Source: Cryoendolithus antarcticus (lineage: Eukaryota; Ascomycota; Dothideomycetes; Cladosporiales; Cladosporiaceae). Taken from it: 64,000 nt of DNA. Positions within the stretch are counted from its first letter, which is position 1. Each line of letters begins with the position of its first letter. Below, in pieces: positions 19,177-29,804 of the stretch. Where the stretch lies: positions 124,001-188,000 of the forward strand of contig NAJO01000043.1 of NCBI GenBank assembly GCA_002077065.1, in the 5' to 3' direction. The position numbers were made by a program, and so were the translations under genes. The notes beneath the pieces were generated by a model, which was not told where the DNA came from, made no database searches, and saw only the letters and a program-made list of their open reading frames with translations.

Positions 19177-22100
19177 TCACGCAACGCTCACCTCAGAAGT
19201 AGCGAGTGTCACCAGATCGTCGAGCATCTGACGCGGGTCCTCAGCAATGTCGAGTGCGAGGAAGTCACGGGCGATTTGCTCCTACGAGTGCGTCAGCACA
19301 TCGTGCCACCTTGAAGACTGTCAACACTTACAGCATCCTCCAACTCTGCAAGCTCCGCTTCGGGCAAGCCAGAGCAGGCCTCCACAAGGTCCTCACCTCT
19401 TGCTGCAAGCAGGATCAGACTTTCCGCCCTGTCGATGATTGCCGGACTGATACCGTTCATCGCTGCGCAGTACGTGCCGAAGCTTGAGATGCTCCTCTCC
19501 TGCTTATACTTGTAGAGATAAGTGATCTGATCTTCAACCTCGGCAGCTTCTGCATCAACGCGCACTTCCATGTGAGCGAAAGTCAGCATCGGACTGGGTG
19601 GCAGGAAGCCATTTTCGAATATCTCATGGAAGTGAGTCGCTCCCAGCACCTTAGGGCAGTCAGATCCTCGCTGCAGAAGGTGCTCGAACACGCCTGCTGC
19701 TAGGCCAGCTCCATCGTAGCTCTCAGTCCCTTTGCCGAACTCGTCGATGATGACCAGGCTGCGACGTGTGGCCAGGTTAAGTGCGACCGAGATCTGTTGC
19801 AGGTCGATCATGAATGCACTTTGTATGCGGGACACGCTCTCGCGAGTCGCGATGCGGGTCAAGATCTTGTCCGTCAGACCGATCTCGGCAGCATCTGCTG
19901 GCACGAAGCAGCCAACATGAGCCATATACGTGATCACGGCAACCTGTTTCAGGTAGACACTCTTCCCAGAGTAATTTGGTCCAGTCATCAGCACAATGCT
20001 CGGGCCGCGGTGCCCTTTAAGCGGTCCTGCGGCCGAGGTAGGAGTTGACTGCCTGCTGGGACGCTCTTCATCCGGATCTATCAACTTGTCACCAGCACCA
20101 CCGTTGATATAGGTGTCGTTGGCAATGAAGGCAGACACGGTCAGCTCTTGCAAAGGGTGGCGACCACCCTCGATCTTCAGCACATTCGACTCGCTCATCT
20201 GCGGACACATCAGATTGTGCTGAGCAGCACCCCTCACCAGAGCGACCATACAGTCTAGCTCGCCACAGACGTCCGAAACCGTAGTGAGCATCTGCTCGTA
20301 CTCCAACACCGTCTCGCCTAGTCGTTGCACGATCTCGATCTCCTTGTCGCATACACGTGCGTACACATCACCGTACAGCTGGTCAAGTGTGATCATGTCG
20401 TTGTTTTTGTAGTAAGCGTTGCTCTCAGTCGCGAACATCTTCTTCCACGGTGCATCTGGATGACCTTCGAAGATCCCGACGCCGGTCTGCTCGTCGATGC
20501 GAATAGAGATCAGGAAGCCGATCTGTGGGAAGAATATCACATTGACCTTCGACTCAAGATCAGCGGGCACCTGATTCGCAACGTGCTCAGCCACATGTGA
20601 CAGCAGATCTTCAATACCATCATAGGTCCGCTTAGCCTCGTCCAGATCCGGGTCAACGCCAGGAAGCACTACAGTACGACGCTGCTCTTGCGATGCTTCA
20701 AAGTCCACTACATTGTTGATGAGTGAGCCGACTTCTGCCAGTAGCTTCTTGTTGAACGTTTCGCTGATCTTGCCAACTATTGCTAGACGCTGTGCACCCT
20801 GAAGCTCGAGTAGTGTGTCTGTGATGCGAAGCGCGTGAAACGTCAAATGGCGCAGGGTGGGCCAAATGCTGATTGGCACCTTGCCGTTGCGGTTCATGCC
20901 GCTGCTGACACCTTTGCGGAGGTTGACTGTCGAGACTCGCACGTTCTTGATCTTCGAGAGGCTCTCGGTCAGACGCTTGAGGCACTCATCGTTCTCAGGG
21001 CGCAGGAGGACTCTGATAGTGTCTAGCCGTTCGTTGATGACTGCAAGATTCATGCTTGGCCGTAAGAAGTACTTGCGGAGTAGAGCGCGCCCTTGTGGTG
21101 TTTTTGCGAAGTTATGGAACAGGCCGTACACTGACAAACCTTCCTTCGCTCCCCCCGAGCTGCTACGACTTGTCGGACCATGCTGTTGTGCGTTTGGGTG
21201 TGATTCTGTGGAGATGATCTGGAGTGACATCAGGGTGTCGGTGTTGACCAGCATGGATCCTGAAAGACTGAACATCTCGATAGTGGCAACGCGAAACATT
21301 GCTCCAGCATCTTGACCACCAGGCAGATATGTGGTCGCTCTGCGCCGCTGGATGTATGACAGAACAGCTCCAGCACATCCCACTGTAAGTCTGCTTTCGA
21401 GATTGATCCAGGCGGAGAGCCGTAGTAGCTGGCCTTGACGGTCTGCAGGATCAAAGTCGTCAACAGCTCGTGACCTCTCGAGTGGCATGATGTCACCTGG
21501 AACCACGAAGCTAACTGTTGGCCCATCGAACTGTCCAATGCGGAGGTTTGTGAGCTTCTTCTTCGATGCTTCGTAACCAAACTCGGCCCCTGGCCGACAC
21601 TCTAAAAGATAAGGCAATCGAGTCTGATCTCCATCACGCTCAATAGACATTGAAGCGCGGGCATTGCGATTTGCTGGGTCCAGTTGGTTCATGAGCTCCT
21701 CGCTGCACTTTGTTGAGGTAAGCACTACGGTAGGGTCGATGAAGAGCTTTACTGTGTGATGTCAGTCTTGTACACGCATGCGAATACTCGAGACTACTAA
21801 CAAGCATCGACCATCTCTACGTCGCCCATTTGAACATCTTCCATGAAGTACAGTGTCTCTGTCCTCGCAACGTAGTACGCACACCCGATGGCGCCTCGCT
21901 CAGTCAACTCGATACCCATGACAATCTCACCGAGAGCGTCCATGCCCTCCTCGGGATCAGGCCGGGCGGTTTCATCACCCTGAGCATTCGAATCATGAGC
22001 GACAGTACTTGCCGTCGAGGCAACGGATGTGGCTCTATCTTGTCGAGGGTTGAACTCTGTGATGGCCGCTTGCCTACGGCCAGTATCTTGCAATGAGCTT

Positions 22101-22246
22101 GCAGGCCGTCTGTTGGAGACCGCCGCACGACTAATCGGCGGATGCGAACTTGTGCTCGACCGCGAAGACTGCGCTCGAGACGTTCGTCGGCTGTCGCTGG
22201 CGGATGGCTGGGACGCCCAGCGGCCGCCGCGTCGTTGCTGTGCCAT
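19177..22246 (-). CDS. MSH5: MutS homologue Msh5 (meiotic crossover factor)
   Basis: Three exons: 21802-22246, 19332-21751, 19177-19281; introns of 50 nt each. The product is about 989 aa. The first 95 residues are Ser/Arg-rich and probably disordered. MutS core features follow: [13 protein letters not shown], the clamp/lever region ([25 protein letters not shown]), and the ATPase with Walker [10 protein letters not shown] at about 737-745, [28 protein letters not shown] and Walker [12 protein letters not shown]. In the family Msh5 pairs with Msh4 to stabilise meiotic recombination intermediates; there is no mismatch-recognition domain I. It implies a sexual cycle, present or recent. The 3' end is uncertain: the stop at 19177 lies just past a possible GTGAGC donor. 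Confidence 0.9.
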
Positions 22247-22888
22247 GTTGAAGGCTGCAGCGGGGTTTGAACAGATCTGCTTGGGCCGCTCGAGGGGATG
22301 TTGCCGCTGGTGAGACTTACTGTAAGCATCTGAAGGTTCATACTGCGGTCAAGATATGAAGTCAAAGTTAGCCCCATGCGGACGCGTCCAGGCAGCGGCG
22401 CGAAGTCTGTGTCTGCACACTTTGATCCTTAGTCCCACACACACCACGCTGGCTGCATCGCTATGAAGGCCAGGCAAACCCTGATATTCTGAATACTCGC
22501 GTGACAAAGATCAACGGCCACTACTGAGGGTACACTGGACTCTGGAGCAAGTTATCACGCATTGCTCATCAGCTTATCTCGAGCATTGATCACCACATTT
22601 CCACATAGTCCCACAGTACAGCATCAAGAGTAGCCAAGATGATCACTTCTGCGCGCAGTTTGCACAGAGGGTTACCTGGTACAACGCGTAGCGGGACGTC
22701 TTGAGATACTCTTGAAGATTTATCAGATCTGTCGTGCCGTTCCGTCGAGAACGTGGGGGCTCGAGCTTGTTGGCGGAAATTCTACCAAAAGGTCAACCTC
22801 ACACCCAGAAAGAACAGTCACTGCACCCCAATCATATACTCGCCATACACAACCTTCTCTCCCAGAACCGCACATTCGAATCGCAGCC
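22247..22888. promoter_or_regulatory. divergent intergenic region (MSH5 / eEF1B-beta)
   Basis: 642 bp between divergent start codons. A pyrimidine-rich stretch precedes the eEF1B start, as expected for a highly expressed fungal gene. No other feature is supported. Confidence 0.4.
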
Positions 22889-23933
22889 ATGGGTTTCCTT
22901 GATTTCGCCACCAACGCTGGCCTCTCGTGTACGTTGCAGCGTCTTCTGCCGCGCAGTCTAAACGCATCTCGTCGCCGATGTACTAATAAATTTGTGCAGT
23001 GCTCGACAACTGGGTCAAGACTCGCAGCTACATCCTTGGGTAAGTCTTATCACGCCATTGAATTGCACTGAATGCCCTCCGCCCTCCATCCCACCTACAA
23101 GATGAGATAACATTGGTCCGTGTTAATGAGCGGATTAAGACCCCGTAAATGAAAACACAACCTACGCACTTTGTGCACCTCTGACTATCCCTCAACAATC
23201 ACAATAAGCACCTATGGCCAATGAACGGAGCAGTACGCTGACTCCATCTCCAGCCACACCCCCTCCCAGGCCGATGTCAAGGCGTTCCAAGCCCTGAAGA
23301 GCGCACCCGCAGTCGAGCAATACCCTCACGCCTATCGCTGGTACAAGCACATTTCCTCGCTCGAGTCTGAGTTCTCCGCTCTTCCCGGCGACCCATCGAA
23401 AGCGTACACTGCCTACGGTCCTGAGTCCAGCGAGCTCACGCTCAATCCGGCCAAGGCACCTGAGAAGGAGGCGGCCAAGGGCGGTGATGAGGATGATGAT
23501 GAGGTCGACCTGTTCGGCTCAGACGACGAGGAGGAGGATGCGGAGGCTGCGAAGGTGAGAGAGCAGCGTCTGGCGGAGTACGCACAGAAGAAGGCTGGCA
23601 AGTCGAAGCCGGCGGCTAAGTCAATTGTCACGATGGATGTGAAGCCATGGGGTATGTGCAATCTTTCGATCACGGCGTAGAACACAGGCTAACAGCATGA
23701 CAGACGACGAGACAGACATGAAGGAGCTTGAAGCAGCAGTCCGTGGCATCGAGAAAGACGGTCTCGTCTGGGGTGGCTCCAAGCTCGTGCCCGTCGGTTT
23801 CGGCATCAAGAAGCTGCAGATCAACATTGTCATTGAGGACGAGAAGATCTCGACGAACGATCTCCAGGAGGAGATTGAGGGCTTCGAGGACTTCGTGCAG
23901 AGCACCGACATTGCTGCTATGCAGAAGTTGTAG
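22889..23933 (+). CDS. EFB1: translation elongation factor 1-beta (eEF1B-alpha)
   Basis: Four exons: 22889-22928, 23000-23039, 23254-23651, 23704-23933; introns of 71, 214 and 52 nt. The product is 235 aa. The N-terminal GST-C-like part ([36 protein letters not shown]) is followed by an acidic block ([18 protein letters not shown]) and the C-terminal GEF domain: [34 protein letters not shown], and the terminal AAMQKL. It exchanges GDP for GTP on eEF1A. The two 40-nt exons near the start and the long intron 2 are typical of fungal translation genes. Confidence 0.96.
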
Positions 23934-24200
23934 ATGGGCCACGCATTGATGATGTGATGGGAACCATGAGGGGGATCGGTGCGAATGCACGATCGTGATG
24001 TGGAACGCATAGCATAGCCGATAGCATTGATGGTGTATACACTACTGTCTGCGCTCGACACTCGGTGACGGTGCAGCGGTGCAGCTCTATCAAGCCTGAA
24101 GTCTTCTACAACGCTAGTGGGTCTGCTGCGTTCAGTTATGCCGTGCATCAAGGTGGTGGTCAGCAAAACCCTGCCATGCACTTATTGGACAAATGCAGCT

Positions 24201-25593
24201 TCAAGACTTCGATTTCTTCTCCTCCTCCACCGTCGTTCTCACCCCGTCGACAAACGCCTCCACCGCCTCGCCACCCCCAAGAGGCACGCTCGCGTGCCTT
24301 ACATTCCCACCGTTCTTGACCTTCAATCCCAGCGCCTCACTCACGATTGGCAGCCCACCGTCACGTAACGCCACAGTCAGACTTCCCAGACTCTGCTGCA
24401 GCTGCGGACTTCTCAGCACCCGGACCAAGATCTCGCGTTTCTGCTCTGTGCTCAGTGCATCTATGGCTGCTGACGCGTCCGCTGCAGAGGTGTGTGTGGC
24501 GTGGTCGGGCGTTGAGGAGGATTCCTGAGAAAGGGTGAAGAGTTCGGGAGGTAGGAAGGCGCAGAGGTTATCTAATTGGGCGGGCGTGGTGGTAGATATG
24601 TAGGGGATTGTTTGGGAAGGTGTGAGAAGATCGGAGAGAGTTGTGTAGGGTTTGTCAGCGCCGGATGGCGGAGGTGGAGGCGTGTTTTGGCTTGAGCCTT
24701 GGAGCGATTTCAGGAAGTTCTGGACTACTGCTGACGGATCTTGCGAAGATGGTTGGGAGGAGAGACTGGGAGGGAAGGGCTATCAGCGATGCTCTGGTTT
24801 GGGTGGTCTGTTGTACAGTCTATTCTGAGGCTGCTGCTCGAGCTTATGCATTCGCGCCATGTTGCAGCCAACGCCACATCGAGGCCCATTAAGCTGAGCG
24901 CCGGATCTCGCATTTCTTATAACGCCAAAGCTCCCCCTTCATGCATTTTCATCGTTGCACATCAGACATGACTTACGCTCTGGCTCCATCCCCGCCACCC
25001 TCTCTGCTCGCCGAACCCTCCTCCCTCGGATCAGCACCTGTCGCGCCTTGCCCCGCGCCTCCCGTGCTAGGATGTCTTCCATGCTCGGGAGGATGCTCAT
25101 CCACATCCATTTCATCGTCTCCATCTCCGTCCGCGCCTCCACCTCCTCCACCGTTCCTCAGGTCAGCCACCTCAGCCTCCATGTCCAGCTCCTCGCCCTG
25201 CAGTATCGAGTTTACAATCTGTCCTAACCGCTGATCCCTCTGGCTGAACCAACTCGGCGTTCCCTCCGCATGCTGAGATTTGCTCTGCATCCAGAAGAAG
25301 TGCTTCTGACTGCTCGACTGGAACTTGAGCGTGTAGATTCGGCCGTTTGTCGGTGAGTGCAACTCCTCTGCGCCGTACTCTCGAGGCACTGGCTCGAAGC
25401 TGCCATCACCGGGGACCATGAAGAGATCGATCTCGGGATGTGAGGCGGGTTGTGACCGCGGTCGCCAGCAAAAGTGAGGCATATCATCTTCGAAGTAGAG
25501 GTAGAGGTAGCCGGGTGTGGGCACTGGAGTGACTTTCTTGCCGGAGAAGGTGCATTTGCCGGCTTTGAACGTTATAAGAGGGTTGGCGGCCAT
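24201..25593 (-). CDS. RPN13: proteasome ubiquitin receptor Rpn13 (ADRM1 homologue)
   Basis: Two exons in my model: 24977-25593 and 24201-24765; product 393 aa. The N-terminal Pru domain (ITFKAGKCTFSGKKVTPVPTPG; LYLYFEDDMPHFCWRPR; FFWMQSKS) binds ubiquitin and Rpn2. A Gly/Asp-rich linker follows. The C-terminal DEUBAD domain (IDALSTEQKREILVRVLRSPQ ... LGLKVKNGGN) recruits deubiquitinase Uch37/UCHL5. The intron is 211 nt, long for this window. An internal exon around 24840-24895 cannot be excluded because a good acceptor (GGCGCTCAG) lies inside it. It diverges from the eL6 gene. Confidence 0.9.
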
Positions 25594-25943
25594 GGTTGCG
25601 GTGGTGGCTTGAGGTGTAGTCGTAATAATCTAATTATATGTAGTATATGCCCAAGGCAGTGAGGGTGATGTTTGACGTTACGGCACCTACATTTCAGTAG
25701 TCCTGAGGCATCTAACGGGTGCCTCATCGGAACAGCGCTATCGGTCATCCCGCGACTCTTGGCAAAGCACACCGAAATCCACAGTTGCAAGCCGACGACA
25801 TCTCGAATTGCTAGCGACCAAGCGACCACGATACACTAACGTCGCAGTACAAACACGAGCCGTAAGATCATACGCAGTACTGGAGGACACATCAATTACT
25901 GGTCACTGACAAACACACAGCCGGTCGCTCAATCACATCCAAA
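25594..25943. promoter_or_regulatory. shared divergent promoter (RPN13 / RPL6)
   Basis: 350 bp between divergent start codons, so the ribosomal-protein and proteasome genes must share this interval. I recognise no proteasome (PACE-like) or ribosomal-protein box. Confidence 0.45.
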
Positions 25944-26638
25944 ATGTCGACTGAGAACAAGACCAAGAAGTTCGGGAAGCAGGAGAGGGTCATTCCATCG
26001 TCCACCGACAAGGCTCTCAAGTACTACCCGGCAGAAGATGTTGCTCAGCCAAGAAAGGTACGAGGATTGCAGGGGAAGCTGGCGCGCATTGGACTGGGAA
26101 AGGAAGTCGATCTCCTCAGTATCAGTGACTGACATATCGACAACAGTCCCGCAAGACCCAGCACCCATACAAGCCCCGCGCATCCCTCCAACCCGGCGCT
26201 GTTCTGATCCTCCTCGCCGGTCGCTTCCGCGGCAAGCGCGTGGTTCTCCTCAAAGTTCTTCCCCAAGGCGTGCTCCTCGTTACTGGACCCTTCAAGATCA
26301 ACGGTGTTCCCCTCCGCCGCGTCAACGCCCGCTACGTGATCGCAACCCGCACCACCGTCCCCGTGGAAGGTCTCGACAGCAAAACCCTCGACAAAGTCTC
26401 CGACGAGAAGTACTTCGCCCGGGACAAGAAGTCAGACAAGAAGGGTTCGGAGGAGGGCTTCTTCAAGCAGGGCGAGAAGCCAGAGAAGAAGCAGGTGTCG
26501 TCGGACAGGGCTGACGACCAGAAGAGCATTGACAAGGCTCTATTGTCGAGCATCAAGAAGGAGCAGTTCTTGCAGAGCTACCTGTCCAGCAGCTTCAGCC
26601 TGAGGAGTGGGGACCGGCCACACGAGATGGTGTTCTAG
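25944..26638 (+). CDS. RPL6: 60S ribosomal protein eL6
   Basis: Two exons, 25944-26057 and 26147-26638; 89-nt intron gtacga...caacag. The product is 201 aa. The N-terminus is basic ([27 protein letters not shown]). The core has the KOW-like SH3 strand set [25 protein letters not shown] and [23 protein letters not shown], both eL6 signatures. The C-terminus ([34 protein letters not shown]; shown as the extended helix and tail) completes the usual length. Confidence 0.96.
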
Positions 26639-27145
26639 ATGTCATCTTGTACTAGACACTGATCGTTGAAGCAAGACGGACGTCTCGGGAGGGTTGAAGA
26701 TACTTGGAGGAGGCAGGAGCCGGCAATACACATGGACAATGCCGAGTCGCGCTGCCCGGCTTCAAGACAGCAACTAAATCATTCAAACGCCTAGCAATCA
26801 CGCCTGCCGACAGAAGTCGCCAGGATTCATTCGTGTGTGTATGTGTGTTCATCGAGCACATCAACCAGCTTGCGAGATCATTGGTGCTTCCATGTAGGGT
26901 GTCTTATTCGCTACAATATGTTCATTGCATCGTGCTGTCTGCCTTTTGTCATTGCCATCAATTCGACCGCCTTCAGATAATATGGGCTGTGTCTGATAGT
27001 TGATTCGCTGTTGATATGAGTTGCTCCTTCCTTCGTGGCTCGGCTTTTGACGTGACGCCTCGGCATGCCGAATTCGCTTCACCTCGATATCAGCACTGTA
27101 TCATTCCTATCTCGATACATGTAGTCAACATAGTGCACATCAATC
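26639..27145. other. intergenic, no gene seen
   Basis: 507 bp between two genes on the same strand. A gt-rich run (gtgtgtgtatgtgtgtt) lies near 26834. No coding frame. Confidence 0.45.
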
Positions 27146-27717
27146 ATGTCGTTCGAGCCGAAGACGAAGGTGGAGCTTGACCCACCGAAAGACGATGTGA
27201 TCAGTCTCAATTATTTGTCGAAGTGTGATGGTACGCAATTGATCAGGACTGTCGCAACACTGCCTCGCTGACCGCAAATCGCAGGGCAACATGAAGGCTA
27301 CCCAACATACGTCGCTATCAAAGGCACGGTGTTCGACGTGAGTGGCAATAAGGCGTATGCACCTGGAGCGAGTTACAATGGTAAATTCTCTTGCCCCGAA
27401 GTGCCTACACGAGGAGCTTATCAGTCTCCACGCCCGAATGCAGCCCTGCACTGGGATCAATGGCCGCAGCATCCTGTTTATGAGATGATCACTGACCTCG
27501 ATCAGTGTTTGCTGGCAAAGATGCATCCCGAGGTCTTGCACAGTCTTCACTGAAGGCGGAGGAGTGTCGACCGGAGTGGCAAGACTTGTCTGCCGAGCAC
27601 AAGAAGACACTGGCCGACTGGTTCACGTTCTTCAGCAAGCGTTACAACATCAAGGGCAAGGTCGAAGGCGCGACAAACTTCACAGATGAGGTGGAGGGGG
27701 CAAGTGCGACATCGTAG
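27146..27717 (+). CDS. cytochrome b5-like haem/steroid-binding domain protein (MAPR family)
   Basis: Three exons: 27146-27230, 27285-27380, 27506-27717; introns of 54 and 125 nt. The product is 130 aa. The MAPR-type cytochrome b5 fold is seen in YPTYVAIKGTVFDVSGNKAYAPG and VFAGKDASRGLAQSSL, where the usual YxxFAGKDAS.A.A signature sits. There is no N-terminal membrane helix, unlike yeast Dap1, so a soluble haem-binding protein is likely. In the family such proteins support cytochrome P450 function in sterol synthesis. The start ATG lies 5 codons before the first conserved residues. Confidence 0.85.
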
Positions 27718-27963
27718 TACTCGAGAAAATTCCCTATCATCTCCGTGCCAGCTTGCCCAGCACTATTCAGCGATAAACATCATTCGAGTCAACTGATAGC
27801 AAGTCCCAGACTCCAAGCGCCTTGCTGGTACGAACCCATAAGCTTACGAAGCGCAATAAGCACGCAGTGGGTATGTCCATCCAACGCCGATGCTCCATAA
27901 CTCCGCCTAGCCTGTACAGAAACCGAGAGTGCACTCATGTCGAACTTTGCGGTTGCAATTCCC

Positions 27964-28218
27964 TTAGACCCGGATCTGTGTCCGCCGAACGATCGTATGA
28001 CTGCCACAAGTCTGGCACACTTGATTCGCGCTGATCCATTCTCGCTTGACGGACCAGGCGCCGTAGCACTGATGATTCGGATCGTTGCGTGCGAAATGGC
28101 AATGCTTGATTAGGCGTCGACCCGCGTGACCGCAGTGGAAGTGGATTACTTCGAACTGGGAGTAAGTCAGCGGGTCCATCATGTGGACGGCAATATGTGC
28201 AATGCGCACCTGACACAT
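27964..28218 (-). CDS. short cysteine/histidine-rich hypothetical protein
   Basis: Tentative two-exon gene: a 9-nt first exon 28210-28218 (MCQ) and 27964-28155; 54-nt intron GTGCGC...CTGACTTACTCCCAG. The product is 66 aa. It contains HFHCGH, a middle Cys pair, and CQTCG near the end, a spacing that looks like a small zinc-binding fold. Many Pezizomycotina genomes have short proteins starting MC(x)-intron with such Cys/His spacing. The frame is open further upstream with another plausible intron near 28266-28318, so a longer N-terminus is possible. Function unknown. Confidence 0.4.
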   Translation of the reverse strand: MCQVRIAHIAVHMMDPLTYSQFEVIHFHCGHAGRRLIKHCHFARNDPNHQCYGAWSVKREWISANQVCQTCGSHTIVRRTQIRV

Positions 28219-28393
28219 GACTCCCCTGGTCGATGATGCTACGTGTTTAGAGTACGAGAAGATCTGGAATCCTGTTAGCACGCGGCCCCCGCCGTGGTAC
28301 GGGATCGCAAGGCAACGTACGCAGGTAGGAAGCGGTGTGCAAGTAGCCTTGATGGTGTTTGCACAAAGCAACGAGTCCACCTATCGGAGAGAA

Positions 28394-29434
28394 ATGTCAA
28401 GTCGATCCACCAGTAATGAAAGGACAAATGCAGGCCCACACGATACAGAAGAGTCGGTGAAGAACTTAGAGCAATGGAACGGTAAGTGGGTGGACTATTG
28501 CTGCACATGCATCCTATATGCCTGCTCCATCACTATGGCATCGCTCGAGCACCCTCTTCATCCACATCACCCCATCCCCACAACTTCATTTACTCAAGCC
28601 ACGAAGAAGCATCTTCCATGTTCACTTCCCAGGACCCCGACCAATCTAGCCATATATCGACGAGCACTCTGCTGAGTCGGCGCAGCAGGCCCTTCGGCAC
28701 CACTCCACCCGTTGCTGCTCCGGTCCCATCAGCATCGATCTTACGAAAGTGCATGTGCGAAGGCACGAAAGCCTGGTTGCGAGCTCGAAATTCGATGTTG
28801 TGTATCCTTCGACCAGAAAGCTCGAGCCAGGACGCCAGTGAGCGCTCCTGACCAAGTAGTGGGGATCGCTCATTGTCCCGATTGCTTGGAAGGTCGAGGA
28901 GCGCGGGAGTCGCAGAGCTGCAATTTAGGGTGGGAGGAGCTGACAATATATGTTACAGGTCACATTTCCGCCTTCGCACATCCGCATTCTCGGTCAAGTG
29001 CAGCATGGTGAATGCAGCGCATCTGGATCCCCGAATGCGATTCTGCAACACAAATTACTGATATGCTGTGTCACTGTAGAGCAGAACTCGGTACTTGCGC
29101 TCGAGCAGACATTTTCGGCGCTGCAGTGCAGCGAGTCGGCACGACGCATCACGGGCTGCAGGTCGCCATCAGGGAGCTTCGGGCCTCTGCGGGCCTTGTA
29201 CTCTCCAAGATGACGGCGTTGTGGTACCGAATTCTCGGATTGCGGTCCCAAAATCCAGCTCGCCTTCGTGCATATTATTACCTGGATCACGTGCCGGATA
29301 TGGAACGTTACTATGGAGATGGTAAGATCTTCAGCTTATCTATCACCATGGGCTTGAATGTTGGCCTTTGGCTAGGACTTCGATCTGCCTTATCGGCGAT
29401 CACTCATGCCATCGTGGACCAGCTCATGGTCTGA
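28394..29434 (+). CDS. tentative multi-exon hypothetical protein
   Basis: A plausible first exon runs 28394-28481 (MSSRSTSNERTNAGPHDTEE) up to a strong gtaagt donor. Downstream coding-like stretches are 28607-28830 (DPDQSSHISTSTLLSRRSRP ... ILRKCMCEGTKAWLRARNSM) and about 29070-29434, where the frame ends in a hydrophobic C-terminus (SITMGLNVGLWLGLRSALSAI). Several splice routes keep the frame and I cannot choose among them. It could be one gene with a membrane tail, or chance open frames. I recognise no domain. Confidence 0.3.
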
Positions 29435-29804
29435 AGTCCCAAGTAGTGTCGCCCTGTGTGAAAGCAGAGCCGCACTAGTCCAGGCAGCCAAGCGAGCACA
29501 GCACCGTATGGACAGCTCTCACACGTGGGACCTTTGCATTGGACGAGGCGTCTTGACAGGATTTTGCAATTTCACAGCGCAAGAGTGGTGACGAACACGG
29601 TTGAACTTTCCGTTGCCACCAGACCTGCAACTCAAATCGATGCGATGGTGATACCAAATCATGGGATCGATGGATGACAGGAGTGTGGGAGAAGTGAGAT
29701 GCTGAGCGCTGACAAGTGTGGTCCGGACTGGTACAGTGTTGCCCACACCACCGCTGTGCTCAGCGATACGGCTACCCAGCTACCCCTTCCTACTTCTGAT
29801 CACC
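29435..29804. other. intergenic, no gene seen
   Basis: 370 bp upstream of the NOP4 3' end. Nothing coding. Confidence 0.4.

Noticed and set aside
28590..28946. Minus-strand 118-codon frame opposite the tentative gene
   Set aside because: It has no ATG start and no recognisable features; probably the antisense of a coding-like stretch.
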